64,000 bases of DNA from Cytophaga sp. FL35 (GTDB lineage: Bacteria; Bacteroidota; Bacteroidia; Flavobacteriales; Flavobacteriaceae), in NCBI RefSeq assembly GCF_014349235.1, contig NZ_JACSOH010000005.1:186001-250000 (forward strand), in the 5' to 3' direction. Below, piece by piece: positions 1 to 9,513 of the stretch (position 1 is its first letter; each line of letters starts with the position of its first letter). The notes under the pieces are model-generated. The model had not been told where the DNA came from. It searched no databases and saw only the letters and a list, made by a program, of their open reading frames with translations. The translations under genes and the position numbers were made by a program.

Positions 1-1
1 T

Positions 2-2155
2 ATCCTGGGAGGTGGCAAAAACAAGGTAGAGGATGAATTGCAGATTATAAATTCTAGATCAAATTTCATTCAGGTTGTCAAGGACTTAAACCTTAACAGT
101 AAGATTTTATTACAGGGGAAAATAAAAGAGATGGAGCTTTACAAGAACCCTCCTGTAAATATTAGTTTTATTGCTGCGGATAGCGTACTGAACAGGGCTA
201 AATATGAATTTTTTATAACCATAGCTTCGTCTACCACATTTGGTTTTACAGAAGAAGAGGACAAGCCGGTCAAAGTATATGCTTTTGGGAAAAATATTCC
301 TACCCCCATTGGTGATATCGTTATTACGCCAAACGTAGGAATTTTCGAAAATTACAAAGACAGGCAACTTAGAGTGGCGGTAAATCCGATCAGTGACGTA
401 GCTCGATCGTATCAAAAAAGTATAGTGGTATCGAATCCTGGAGAATTTTCGAATATCGTGAATCTTACGTTGGAAGATGCCATTAAGGAAAAAGCAACCG
501 ATATTCTTGATGCCTTGGTAAATGTTTATAATCAAAATGCCATTGAGGATAAACAAATCATTGCTGATAGAACTTCTAATTTTATTGATGAAAGGATTGC
601 CAATATTGCAACCGATTTATCTAGTGTTGACCAATCTGCTCAAGATTTTAAAACGGAGCGTGGGGTTACGGATATAGCGGCTGAGACGAATGTAAACCTA
701 AATGTAGGTGTAGCCAACCAACAAGAATTGGCCAATGCCCGTAATCAATTGAATATTGCGGCTTCCATGCAGCAATTGGTGCAGCAGCAAGGCAATTATG
801 AGGTGTTGCCTACAAACTTGGGACTTTCAGACCCCAGTATAACCAGTACTATAGACCGTTACAATCAACTGGTATTGGAGCGAAGAAGACTTTTAAAAAG
901 TTCCAATGAGAAAAACCCTGTGATTGTCAATTTAGATCAACAGATTTCGGGGCTTAAAAATAGTATGCAATCAAGTCTAGGAGGAACGGTGAACAACTTG
1001 GGTATGACAGTAAACTCTTTGAGTAGTCAGCAAGCTCGATTTAATTCCAAAATATACTCTTCTCCGGCTAATGAGCGAGCTCTCAGGGATATTACAAGAC
1101 AGCAGCAGACAACCGAATCCCTTTATCTTTATTTGTTACAAAAAAGAGAGGAAGCTCAAATTACGGCAGCTTCTAGCTCACCGAAGTCAAAAGTAATTGA
1201 TAGGGCCTATAGCGTTAGTAACCTGCCGGTATCCCCAAAAAAGAAAATAATTTACTTGGCTTCCATAATTTTAGGTTTGTTAGTTCCCTTTTCCATAATA
1301 TATGGGCATAATTTGTTGGATAATAAGATTCACAGTATGTACTCCTTGGAAAAAGAAGTGAAAAATATTCCTATTTTAGGTGAATTACCAAAGTTATCCA
1401 AGAATGATGGTAAACTGGTCATTAAGGAAGATAGGTCTGTTTTAGCGGAGTCTCTTAGAATTATTAGGACCAACCTTGACTATTTACTCAAAACCAAAGA
1501 GAAAAATACAGGAAAAGGAAATGTCGTTTTTGTAACCTCCAGTGTTCCTGGCGAAGGAAAAACATTTCTTTCAACCAATCTTTCCATGATATTGGCAAGC
1601 ACCAATAAAAAAGTGTTGTTAATTGGAGGGGATATTAGAAATCCAAAACTATATACCTTCTTCACTGGAAACGATGTTGATAAAATGTCGAAGCCTAGTA
1701 GAAATAAGGATGCAGGCTTAACGGAATACCTTTATGACAACACCTTGGAAATCAAGGATATTGTTAATCCTATGCTAGTTCATCACAATACTATAGATGT
1801 AATTTATTCCGGTAGAATACCACCCAATCCGGCGGAATTATTAATGAGTTCACGAATAAAGGAACTTTTGGACCAGGTTTCCAAAGATTATGATTATGTA
1901 ATTGTGGATACGGCACCTTTGATGGTCGTAACGGATACCCTTCTTATCAGTGAGTATTCAGACTTAATGATTTATGTGACAAGGGCCGGTGTTACCGAAA
2001 CAAAAGCAGTTCAATATCCTATTAAATTAAAAGAAGAAGGTAAGCTTAAAGACATTTCCTTTGTAGTTAATGACGTTGAGGCCAGTAAACTGGGGTACGG
2101 TGGTAAATACGGGTATGGCTACGGCAAAACCCAAAAAAAATGGTGGAAATTCTAA
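2..2155 (+). CDS. wzc: Wzc/EpsB-type capsular polysaccharide tyrosine kinase, 5'-truncated by window edge
   Basis: Inner-membrane polysaccharide co-polymerase fused to a cytoplasmic BY-type tyrosine kinase that controls chain length and export of capsule or exopolysaccharide. The frame is open to the left edge (codons from base 2), so the TTG at 38 is not the real start and the N-terminal Wzz part with its first membrane helix is missing. What remains is a periplasmic coiled region rich in Q and N, a second membrane helix near 1240-1310, and the kinase: Walker A SSVPGEGKT near 1540, Walker A' with a GGDIRNP motif near 1630, Walker B YVIVDTAPL near 1900. The C-terminus is a tyrosine cluster (YGGKYGYGYGK) typical of the autophosphorylation tail. 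A terminator follows. The CpsB-type phosphatase at 8604-9344 is its likely antagonist. Confidence 0.93.
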   Translation: MLGGGKNKVEDELQIINSRSNFIQVVKDLNLNSKILLQGKIKEMELYKNPPVNISFIAADSVLNRAKYEFFITIASSTTFGFTEEEDKPVKVYAFGKNIPTPIGDIVITPNVGIFENYKDRQLRVAVNPISDVARSYQKSIVVSNPGEFSNIVNLTLEDAIKEKATDILDALVNVYNQNAIEDKQIIADRTSNFIDERIANIATDLSSVDQSAQDFKTERGVTDIAAETNVNLNVGVANQQELANARNQLNIAASMQQLVQQQGNYEVLPTNLGLSDPSITSTIDRYNQLVLERRRLLKSSNEKNPVIVNLDQQISGLKNSMQSSLGGTVNNLGMTVNSLSSQQARFNSKIYSSPANERALRDITRQQQTTESLYLYLLQKREEAQITAASSSPKSKVIDRAYSVSNLPVSPKKKIIYLASIILGLLVPFSIIYGHNLLDNKIHSMYSLEKEVKNIPILGELPKLSKNDGKLVIKEDRSVLAESLRIIRTNLDYLLKTKEKNTGKGNVVFVTSSVPGEGKTFLSTNLSMILASTNKKVLLIGGDIRNPKLYTFFTGNDVDKMSKPSRNKDAGLTEYLYDNTLEIKDIVNPMLVHHNTIDVIYSGRIPPNPAELLMSSRIKELLDQVSKDYDYVIVDTAPLMVVTDTLLISEYSDLMIYVTRAGVTETKAVQYPIKLKEEGKLKDISFVVNDVEASKLGYGGKYGYGYGKTQKKWWKF

Positions 2156-2175
2156 CACTTTCAAATTTCAAAAAG

Positions 2176-2200
2176 ACCTTGATTTATTCAAGGTTTTTTT
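2176..2200 (+). terminator. Rho-independent terminator after the Wzc gene
   Basis: A 7-bp perfect stem (ACCTTGA with TCAAGGT, loop of 5) is followed directly by a run of T, 20 bases after the Wzc stop codon. Confidence 0.85.
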
Positions 2201-2221
2201 GTGAATTATAAATTTATAACT

Positions 2222-2306
2222 ACCTCGATTTAAATTAGTAATAGTTAGAAGTAAATCTCGAGGTGCAACTTACCGATGAAGGCTGGGTTTTTAACGAAAA
2301 CCGGTA
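2222..2306 (+). promoter_or_regulatory. Pair of inverted repeats in the leader of the large secreted protein
   Basis: The 198 bases between the Wzc terminator and the next gene contain two possible stems: ACCTCGATTTA at 2222-2232 with TAAATCTCGAGGT at 2252-2264 (two extra bases in one arm), and TACCG at 2271-2275 with CGGTA at 2302-2306. They could be a structured leader or operators. I recognise no known riboswitch. Confidence 0.25.
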
Positions 2307-2398
2307 GGGTAAATAATGGCCAAGGTGTTATTGATTTATATTTACTCTTGGCTTGATGAAACTTTCATCTCAACCGACAAGAACACAAGAACAGAATT

Positions 2399-5300
2399 AT
2401 GAAAAGAAAGTACGATTTAAACCTGCTGATTTTATCATTCACATTATTGTTATTTTGCATTGTTCAAGTTAGAGCTCAGTTAACAGACGAATTTGCAAAA
2501 GTTGATATTGTTACAGGCCTCTCCAACGCAACTAATTTTAAATTTGCGCCAGACGGAAGAATTTTTATTCTAGATCGTTTCGGAGAGATTCTAATTTACA
2601 AACCTGATCAAAAATTTACAGTTTCGGCTGGAACTCTTCCCGTTTATCATGAACATGAAGATGGTTTAGTGGGGATTGCCGTAGATCCAGATTTTGAAAC
2701 TAATAATAAGATTTATTTACATTATGCTCCCATTGATTTTGTCGGTTATAGAGTTTCCCGATTTAGTGTCAACGGTGATCAAATAGACTTTAATTCAGAA
2801 GAGGTCATTATTCAATGGAACACTTCGCGATCAGCTTTATGGCATTCGGGGGGTGACATGGATTTTGATTCTCAGGGCAACCTTTATATTGCAACTGGAG
2901 ATAATACCACATATGGTTCAAAGGAGTATGCTCCAATAGATGAAGTTGATTCCGATTATAGTGCAGAAAAGGCCTCCTCTAATACAAATGATTTAAGAGG
3001 AAAAGTTTTAAGAATCAAACCCGGTCCTGGTACGAGCTATTCCATTCCCGCTGGCAACCTATTTCCGCCAGGAACATCAGATACGAGACCAGAAATCTAC
3101 GTAATGGGTGCTAGAAATCCATATCGGATTTTTGTGGACAAAGAGTATAATGATTGGTTGTTTTGGGGAGAAGTTGGACCTGATGCAAATTACAATGATC
3201 CAGAAAATCCAAATGGTCCCCTTAATGAATTGGGTCCTGAAGGAAGAGACGAAATTAATTTGACCAAGCAGGCTGGTAACTATGGTTGGCCCTATTTTTC
3301 TGGAGCTGACAATGCAGCCTATCAAATAACTTACACAAATCCAAAGTACTATAACAATCCCTCTGCACCAGAGAATGTATCCAAATGGAATACGGGACTA
3401 ACCGTCTTACCTCCAGCAGAGCCCGCTTGGATAGAAAAGTTTCATAAATGTTATTTAGCAGGTTTTAGATATAATTATGTAGATGATGATTTGTTGGATA
3501 AGCAACGGCTTCCTGCTGAATTTGATGATTTGTTCTTTTATTTTGATTTTAATACGAGTCGTATTTGGGCAGTAGATATGACAGCTGATGGTTCTATTAT
3601 CTCTGAAGAACTACTTTCCACTAGTGTTTTTCCCGGTTCAGGAAATAGTTTAGATGGTTACATAGATATGGAATTGGGGCCTGATGGCAAAATGTATATT
3701 TTAGCATACGGAGAAGGTTGTTGTCCTCAAGATATTCCTAATGGTATCGGTAAGCTTATTCAAGTTAATTATACAGGTATTACAAGCAATTCTCCTCCGA
3801 CTGTAGTGATGGAGGCAGATGTTACTAATGGAGCCTTGCCTCTCAACGTTAATTTCTCAGGAGACCAGACTACAGACCCTAATGATGATTCCCCTTTAAC
3901 CTATGCTTGGGATATAGATGTAGACGGAATTGTTGATTATACGACTCCAAATATTCAACACACTTATAATTTGGAGGGTACCTATACGGCTCAGTTAAAG
4001 GTTACGGATCCGGAAGGAGCTGTTGGAGCTAAAACTATTACCATTTATGCAGGTAATACTCAAGCCGATTTTAGCTTTAATTCTCCAGTAGATGGCGGTT
4101 TCTTTAATTGGAACGATGATACAGATTTTAATTTGGTCACTACGGATGCAGAGGATGGGGTGATACCCTGTGAAGATGTAAATGTAATTCCCTCATTGGG
4201 CCATGAAAACCACTTTCATGATGTAGGTACGATAGATGCCTGTACCACTTCCATTAATCTAGGTGATGGTGGACATCAAATAGATGGGGAAATGGATATA
4301 TTTTATGTTATAAATACTAATTATACCGATTCTGGAGGACTTATTTCTAGAAGCCAAATACGGGTGCATCCAAAAAGGAGGGAAGCGGAATATTTTGATA
4401 CCCAAAATGGTGTAACGATTATTCCTAACACCTATGAGCTGGAGGGAGCCTCAAGTGCCATCCAAGTCAATAACAACTCTTTTATTTCTTTTACAGGCCG
4501 TAATTTGTTGAATATGAATGCTGTTAAGTACTTGGTGTCAAGTTCAAATGCCGGAGGAAGTATTGAGTTGCGCTTGGACAGTCCCACGGGTACGTTGGTT
4601 GCTACAACAACTATACCTTCTACAGGGGGTAATGATAACTGGCAATATGTAGAAACGCCAATTACCAATCCGGGTGGTAAACATGATTTATACTTTGTGT
4701 TTAAAAATTCTAGTGTATCGCAAGACATATTCCGTCTTAATTATGTAGAATTTTTGGGTGATGGTGTTTCCGAAGATAATACCCCGCCCACAGTTAAACT
4801 AGTTGAGCCCGATGGAAACAACAAAGTGGTAATCAAATTTTCGGAATACGTTAATGAGAGTACAGCTGAAAATGTTGCTAACTATACCATCACCAATGGC
4901 GTTACAGTACAGAGTGCCGTTCTACAACCAGATGGTCAAACAGTGTATTTAAATACAAGTCAATTAAGTGCAGGTGTGGATTACAACTTAAGTATTTCCA
5001 ATGTTCAGAATACTAGTGACGTTACCATGGCAACGGATAGTTTTAGCTTTTTCGTTTTCGAGGAAATACGGATTAATGTAGGTGGTAATCAAGTTACAGG
5101 ACCTGGTGGTGAGATTTTCCAGGCCGATAATTATTTTAATACAGGTAGTGTATATGTTAATGAGGTAACCATTGAAGGAACCGCGTATGATGAGCTGTAT
5201 CAATCGGAACGATACTCCTCTAATAAAGGTTCAATAGCGTATGAGATCCCTGTAGCGCTTACTGGGGAGTATGATATTCGTTTACATTTTGCGGAATTGT

Positions 5301-8300
5301 TTTTTGGAGTAGATGAAGATAAATTGGATGAAGGGGCAGGTTCTAGGGTATTCAATGTGGTCATTGAAGGTCAAGAAGTGCTTTCCAATTTTGATATATT
5401 AGCAGAAACAGATCCCGCTACCGCGCTTGTAAAGGATTTTGATAATGTAAATATTTCCGATGGTTTTGCTAGTATAATTATCAATGGGGTCGTTGAAAGT
5501 TCGAAAATCAATGGTATTGAAATTTTGTCAAAGGACACCTTTGAGGGAGGGAGTACAAATGCCGATATTATAATTACATCACCTTCTAATGGGTGGGATG
5601 TTAACCAACCGTTTGAAGTGGCTTTCAGAGTGGAGAATTGGGTGATCAATGAAGGAGATACACATTTACATTATTACATTGATGGTGAAATGGTGGATCG
5701 ATACTATGGCTATGACCCAATAGCAATTGATGAACTTTCTCTTGGAGAGCATACCATAAGAGTTGAATTATTTAATGCAGACCATAGTGGAACGGGAATT
5801 TTTGATCAAGTAACTGTCAATGTAACAGGAGCCATTTCATGTAATGAAACAGCCTTTCCTGATTCTTGGGTAGTTCATGAATTTGATGAAAATCCGTACA
5901 CCGTAGTTTACACCTTTGCTGATGATGATTTGGATGGTGACGGGTTAAAGGATATCGTAACAGGAGGTTGGTGGTACAGCAACCCTGGTTCCGCAGGAGG
6001 AAACTGGGAAAGAAACACTATTGGCAATAACTTTGGAAATGTTGTACACGTCTATGATTTTGATGAGGATGGGGACATGGACTTATTGGGGACGGCTTTG
6101 GGCATTTCCCCAGATTTAGAATATGAAAGCGCACAGTTACTTTGGGCCCAAAATGATGGTAAAGGGAACTTCACAGTTTTCAATAATATACCTGCAGGGG
6201 ATACGGATTATAACGAACCCTTTCTTGCAGGAATAGCGGGTGGGGTTTTTGAAAATAATGGTCCTTATCGTATGGCAATTAATTGGAATGGTGCCGAATC
6301 AACGGGTTCTCCGGTTCAAATGTTGACTCCCCCTTCTAAGGATAATGTTACCACAGAAACTTGGAGTCTTGTTGACATCAGTAATGATAGCTCGGGAGAG
6401 GATATTCAGGCAGGGGATATTGACCGTGACGGGGACTTGGATTTGTTTCAAGGAGTCAATTGGTTACGAAACAATGGCAATTTACAATTTGAGACGTTTT
6501 CAACCGGAATTACTTATGTAACAACACCGGATAGAGCACAATTAGCGGATTTTGATAGGGATGGAGACCTTGATGCCGTAGTAGGTCAGTTGAGTGCGAA
6601 TACGTCTGATCCCGCACGAGATGAGTTTTCTTGGTTCGCAGCGCCGTCGGATCCCACACAGCCTTGGACCAAAAACCTTTTGAGCGATAATGTAAAGGGA
6701 AGCTTGAGTGTATTTGCCATAGATATAGATTTCGATGGTGATAAGGATATCGTAGTAGGGGAATGGCGAGGTAATCATCGGTTGATTGCATTTGAAAATG
6801 ATCTCTGTGGTTCAGGGCAGTTTATAGAAAGGGAAATTGATAATGGGGCATTGGATTATGAGCATCACGATGGTGCAAGGGTAGTTGATATTGATAGTGA
6901 TGGAGATTTGGATGTGGTTTCCAATGGTTGGTTGAGAAATAAAGTACTTCGAATTTATGAGAATACTTCTGCTTTAGTGACAGATGGTAGCCCATCTGTG
7001 AATGCAGGGGAGGACCAATCCGTAGTTCCGGGAACTGCTGTAAACCTAAATGGTAGCGGCAGTGATCCTGATGGAGGAACCGTTACTTTTGCATGGAGCC
7101 AAACGAGTGGTCCTTCAATTACATTAAACAATAGCACTTCTGCCAGTGCTACAACTACTAGTCTAACGGAACCCGGCACTTACGTCTTTAGGCTAACGGT
7201 TACGGATGACGAAGGTGAAATGGCTTTTGATGATGTATCCATCATCGTAACTGGCCAAATAGGAGTTACCAATATCAATGCCGGAGGCCAGGCATTTAGT
7301 TTTGGTGGTACTAACTGGGCAGCTGATCAGTATTCAAACGGAGGTTCGGTTCTTACCAATGCAATTGAAATTGCCAATACGGAGAATGATCAATTGTATC
7401 AAACCGAAAGGTATAGGACGAGCGGAAATTTAATTTATGAGATTCCCGTTTCAAATGGAACTCACAGTGTCAATCTCCATTTTGCCGAAATATACTTTGG
7501 TGTGCCAGGTGATGGTACTGATGGAGGTGCTGGTTCTAGGGTTTTCAACATAGATATCGAAGGTCAGGGAATAAAGAACAATTATGACATATTTGTTGCC
7601 GCCGGGGGGGCAGCTTCAGCCATTGTTGAAAGTTTTAACGACATTGAAGTGAACGACGGTAATTTGACCATAACCTTAATTCCTGTAACGGAAAACCCGA
7701 AGATTTCCGGTATCGAGATTGTTCAACCAACATCGGATTCAACTCCTCTAGTAGAAGCAGGAGAAAACATACAAATTACCCTGCCAAATAACAGTGTGGT
7801 TCTAACCGGAACGGGTTCTGACCCAGATGGCGGACCGGTGAGCTTCTTATGGGAAAAAGTAAGCGGCCCAAGCGCAACTTTGAGCGGAGAAGATACGGCG
7901 CAATTAAATTTAAGTAATTTGCAAGCAGGGGTGTATGTATTTAGGTTAACGGTTACGGATGACGAGAATGAATTCTCTAGCGATCAGGTGAGTGTTACCG
8001 TAGTTCCGGAAAACGGATTGTTAGCGGTAATAGATGCAACGCCCAATGAAGGAGAAGTTCCTTTGGAAGTTACCTTTACAGGAAGCAATTCAATGGGAGA
8101 GGTTAGTTCTTATCTATGGGATTTTAAAGATGGGCAATCTTCTACTGATGCGAATCCGGTTCACACTTTCGATAATATAGGAACTTATGAGGTTGAATTG
8201 ACTGTTACCGATATGGGTGGCAATCAACATACTTCGCAAATTATTATTGCGGTTCTTAACATAGGGGAAGGCAATAAATTAGGACTTGTGATTCGTAAAA

Positions 8301-8548
8301 ACCCAGTGACCGAAGGTATTTTAGGGTTTAGGATTGATAACGAACCTGATGACATGAAAATATTAGGAGTCAATCTTCATGACCAGCAGGGTAAACTTGT
8401 CAATGCTTTTGGAACCTCGCAAATTACTGTAAAGGGAGACGGTTCTTATGAGATAATCGTGGATACATTGACAGATGGGCTTTACTTTTTAAGGTTAGCC
8501 TTAAATACGGGTGATATATTAAACATCAAAATATTAGTTGACAATTGA
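2399..8548 (+). CDS. Giant T9SS-secreted multidomain protein: sugar-dehydrogenase propeller, PKD, CBM6-like, two malectin and FG-GAP domains
   Basis: A 2049-residue exported protein, probably surface-attached and carbohydrate-binding or sugar-oxidising. A signal peptide covers residues 1-26. Domains in order, approximately: PQQ-type glucose/sorbosone dehydrogenase propeller 30-470 (WHSGGDMDFD, GARNPYRI); PKD 465-550; CBM6-like beta-sandwich 660-795; Ig/SbsA-like 798-890; malectin 895-1045; FG-GAP/VCBS repeats 1160-1520 with DRDGDLD and DFDGDKD calcium loops; PKD 1525-1620; second malectin 1620-1775; two PKD 1780-1960; T9SS type A sorting domain 1970-2049. The two malectin modules share the DELYQSERY/DQLYQTERY and GAGSRVFN signatures, which suggests internal duplication. 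It lies between a capsule kinase and its phosphatase but has its own leader and terminator. Activity and substrate are not shown by the sequence. Confidence 0.88.
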   Translation: MKRKYDLNLLILSFTLLLFCIVQVRAQLTDEFAKVDIVTGLSNATNFKFAPDGRIFILDRFGEILIYKPDQKFTVSAGTLPVYHEHEDGLVGIAVDPDFETNNKIYLHYAPIDFVGYRVSRFSVNGDQIDFNSEEVIIQWNTSRSALWHSGGDMDFDSQGNLYIATGDNTTYGSKEYAPIDEVDSDYSAEKASSNTNDLRGKVLRIKPGPGTSYSIPAGNLFPPGTSDTRPEIYVMGARNPYRIFVDKEYNDWLFWGEVGPDANYNDPENPNGPLNELGPEGRDEINLTKQAGNYGWPYFSGADNAAYQITYTNPKYYNNPSAPENVSKWNTGLTVLPPAEPAWIEKFHKCYLAGFRYNYVDDDLLDKQRLPAEFDDLFFYFDFNTSRIWAVDMTADGSIISEELLSTSVFPGSGNSLDGYIDMELGPDGKMYILAYGEGCCPQDIPNGIGKLIQVNYTGITSNSPPTVVMEADVTNGALPLNVNFSGDQTTDPNDDSPLTYAWDIDVDGIVDYTTPNIQHTYNLEGTYTAQLKVTDPEGAVGAKTITIYAGNTQADFSFNSPVDGGFFNWNDDTDFNLVTTDAEDGVIPCEDVNVIPSLGHENHFHDVGTIDACTTSINLGDGGHQIDGEMDIFYVINTNYTDSGGLISRSQIRVHPKRREAEYFDTQNGVTIIPNTYELEGASSAIQVNNNSFISFTGRNLLNMNAVKYLVSSSNAGGSIELRLDSPTGTLVATTTIPSTGGNDNWQYVETPITNPGGKHDLYFVFKNSSVSQDIFRLNYVEFLGDGVSEDNTPPTVKLVEPDGNNKVVIKFSEYVNESTAENVANYTITNGVTVQSAVLQPDGQTVYLNTSQLSAGVDYNLSISNVQNTSDVTMATDSFSFFVFEEIRINVGGNQVTGPGGEIFQADNYFNTGSVYVNEVTIEGTAYDELYQSERYSSNKGSIAYEIPVALTGEYDIRLHFAELFFGVDEDKLDEGAGSRVFNVVIEGQEVLSNFDILAETDPATALVKDFDNVNISDGFASIIINGVVESSKINGIEILSKDTFEGGSTNADIIITSPSNGWDVNQPFEVAFRVENWVINEGDTHLHYYIDGEMVDRYYGYDPIAIDELSLGEHTIRVELFNADHSGTGIFDQVTVNVTGAISCNETAFPDSWVVHEFDENPYTVVYTFADDDLDGDGLKDIVTGGWWYSNPGSAGGNWERNTIGNNFGNVVHVYDFDEDGDMDLLGTALGISPDLEYESAQLLWAQNDGKGNFTVFNNIPAGDTDYNEPFLAGIAGGVFENNGPYRMAINWNGAESTGSPVQMLTPPSKDNVTTETWSLVDISNDSSGEDIQAGDIDRDGDLDLFQGVNWLRNNGNLQFETFSTGITYVTTPDRAQLADFDRDGDLDAVVGQLSANTSDPARDEFSWFAAPSDPTQPWTKNLLSDNVKGSLSVFAIDIDFDGDKDIVVGEWRGNHRLIAFENDLCGSGQFIEREIDNGALDYEHHDGARVVDIDSDGDLDVVSNGWLRNKVLRIYENTSALVTDGSPSVNAGEDQSVVPGTAVNLNGSGSDPDGGTVTFAWSQTSGPSITLNNSTSASATTTSLTEPGTYVFRLTVTDDEGEMAFDDVSIIVTGQIGVTNINAGGQAFSFGGTNWAADQYSNGGSVLTNAIEIANTENDQLYQTERYRTSGNLIYEIPVSNGTHSVNLHFAEIYFGVPGDGTDGGAGSRVFNIDIEGQGIKNNYDIFVAAGGAASAIVESFNDIEVNDGNLTITLIPVTENPKISGIEIVQPTSDSTPLVEAGENIQITLPNNSVVLTGTGSDPDGGPVSFLWEKVSGPSATLSGEDTAQLNLSNLQAGVYVFRLTVTDDENEFSSDQVSVTVVPENGLLAVIDATPNEGEVPLEVTFTGSNSMGEVSSYLWDFKDGQSSTDANPVHTFDNIGTYEVELTVTDMGGNQHTSQIIIAVLNIGEGNKLGLVIRKNPVTEGILGFRIDNEPDDMKILGVNLHDQQGKLVNAFGTSQITVKGDGSYEIIVDTLTDGLYFLRLALNTGDILNIKILVDN

Positions 8549-8553
8549 TGTAA

Positions 8554-8589
8554 AAAAGAGACGGGCGCCTAATGGCGCCCGTCTCTTTT
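8554..8589. terminator. Strong bidirectional terminator
   Basis: A 16-bp perfect inverted repeat with a TAAT loop (AAAAGAGACGGGCGCC and its complement) sits between two convergent genes. It has A/T tracts on both sides, so it should stop transcription in both directions. Confidence 0.92.
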
Positions 8590-8603
8590 AAAGATTTGTT
8601 GAT

Positions 8604-9344
8604 TTAGTAAAAATTAGCAATAGTCCTATCTACTATTGGGATAATTTTTTCTTCTGTTTTTTGACTTATAGTAATTTTCTTTAAGGCTTCAATTTGTCGT
8701 AGGTTATGGATATCCGATCCCACAAAATCAATAAGGTTATCCTCTAAAAGCTCTAGTGCCATTTTCTGTACTTCCTTACCATAGTAATCACTTAAAGAAA
8801 GTAAGTTCATTTGGTAAAGCATTCCTTGCTCTTTGTACTCTTTATATTTTCTTTTCTTAAAATGTAAGAAACCATATCTCTCCGGATGTGCCAGAATGGT
8901 AAAATAATTTTTCTCGGCAGTTTTCTTTATGGCCTCGTCGAAATTGATGGGAGGTTGTAGATAAGACATTTCCACCAGTAAATAATTTCCTGCTAAGGAC
9001 ATTACTTTGTTTTGGTCCAACAGGTTCTCAAAATTATCATCGATCATATGTTCTGCAGAGGCCTCCAGGGATTCAACTTCCCACTTTAGCTCGGTCAGCT
9101 CTTCACTTAATTTGTTCAAGGCAGCAGAAATTGTTTTGGGCGTATTGGGATAATAGTTATGCATGATATGTGGGGTTGCTATAAACTTCCTGATCCCAAT
9201 TTCCTGCATTCCTTTTATAAGATTGATAGAATCTTCCACTGTCTTAGCCCCATCATCTATGCCCGGTAAAATATGATTATGGATATCAACTATCCCCTTG
9301 AGGCTATCGACCAGAAATCTTTTTTTGCTGAAAAAATTGAACAT
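8604..9344 (-). CDS. cpsB: CpsB/YwqE-type PHP-family protein-tyrosine phosphatase
   Basis: A metal-dependent phosphatase of the PHP family (246 residues, full length for the family) that dephosphorylates the tyrosine tail of BY kinases such as Wzc and so controls capsule assembly. Metal-binding motifs visible in order are DIHNHILPGIDDGA near residue 20-33, ATPHI near 57, LAHPERY near 150 and GSDIHN near 214. It is cytoplasmic, with no signal peptide. It lies about 6.4 kb from the Wzc gene and convergent to it, which supports a kinase-phosphatase pair, although the secreted giant protein separates them. Confidence 0.92.
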   Translation of the reverse strand: MFNFFSKKRFLVDSLKGIVDIHNHILPGIDDGAKTVEDSINLIKGMQEIGIRKFIATPHIMHNYYPNTPKTISAALNKLSEELTELKWEVESLEASAEHMIDDNFENLLDQNKVMSLAGNYLLVEMSYLQPPINFDEAIKKTAEKNYFTILAHPERYGFLHFKKRKYKEYKEQGMLYQMNLLSLSDYYGKEVQKMALELLEDNLIDFVGSDIHNLRQIEALKKITISQKTEEKIIPIVDRTIANFY

Positions 9345-9403
9345 ATGTGAGCGCTACTAATTCTGTTCTAATTAAACGATGAAAAATCAATTTTCATGCA
9401 ATG

Positions 9404-9411
9404 CAAAGATA
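9404..9411 (-). promoter_or_regulatory. Possible Bacteroidetes -7 promoter element for the cpsB-like gene
   Basis: The minus strand reads TATCTTTG, a match to the TAnnTTTG element of the Bacteroidetes primary sigma factor, 60 bases upstream of the start. A TTTG that could serve as the -33 element is 25 bases further up, longer than usual, so the call is weak. Confidence 0.3.
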
Positions 9412-9462
9412 CGTTAGAAGAATGCGCATAGAAAATCAAAATTTTGAGCCTATTTTAAACAA

Positions 9463-9490
9463 AAAAGTAGCGGTTATAACCGCTACTTTT
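9463..9490 (-). terminator. Terminator after the TonB-dependent receptor
   Basis: A perfect 28-base palindrome (arm AAAAGTAGCGGTTA) lies 23 bases beyond the receptor stop codon, with T tracts readable on either strand. Confidence 0.85.
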
Positions 9491-9513
9491 TCAATATATT
9501 GGCAATACTATAT

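Noticed and set aside
9491-9512. Copy of the ATATTGGCAAT palindrome near the receptor stop codon
   Set aside because: Only half of the 18542-18558 palindrome is present and it lies at the 3' end of a gene, so it is probably chance.
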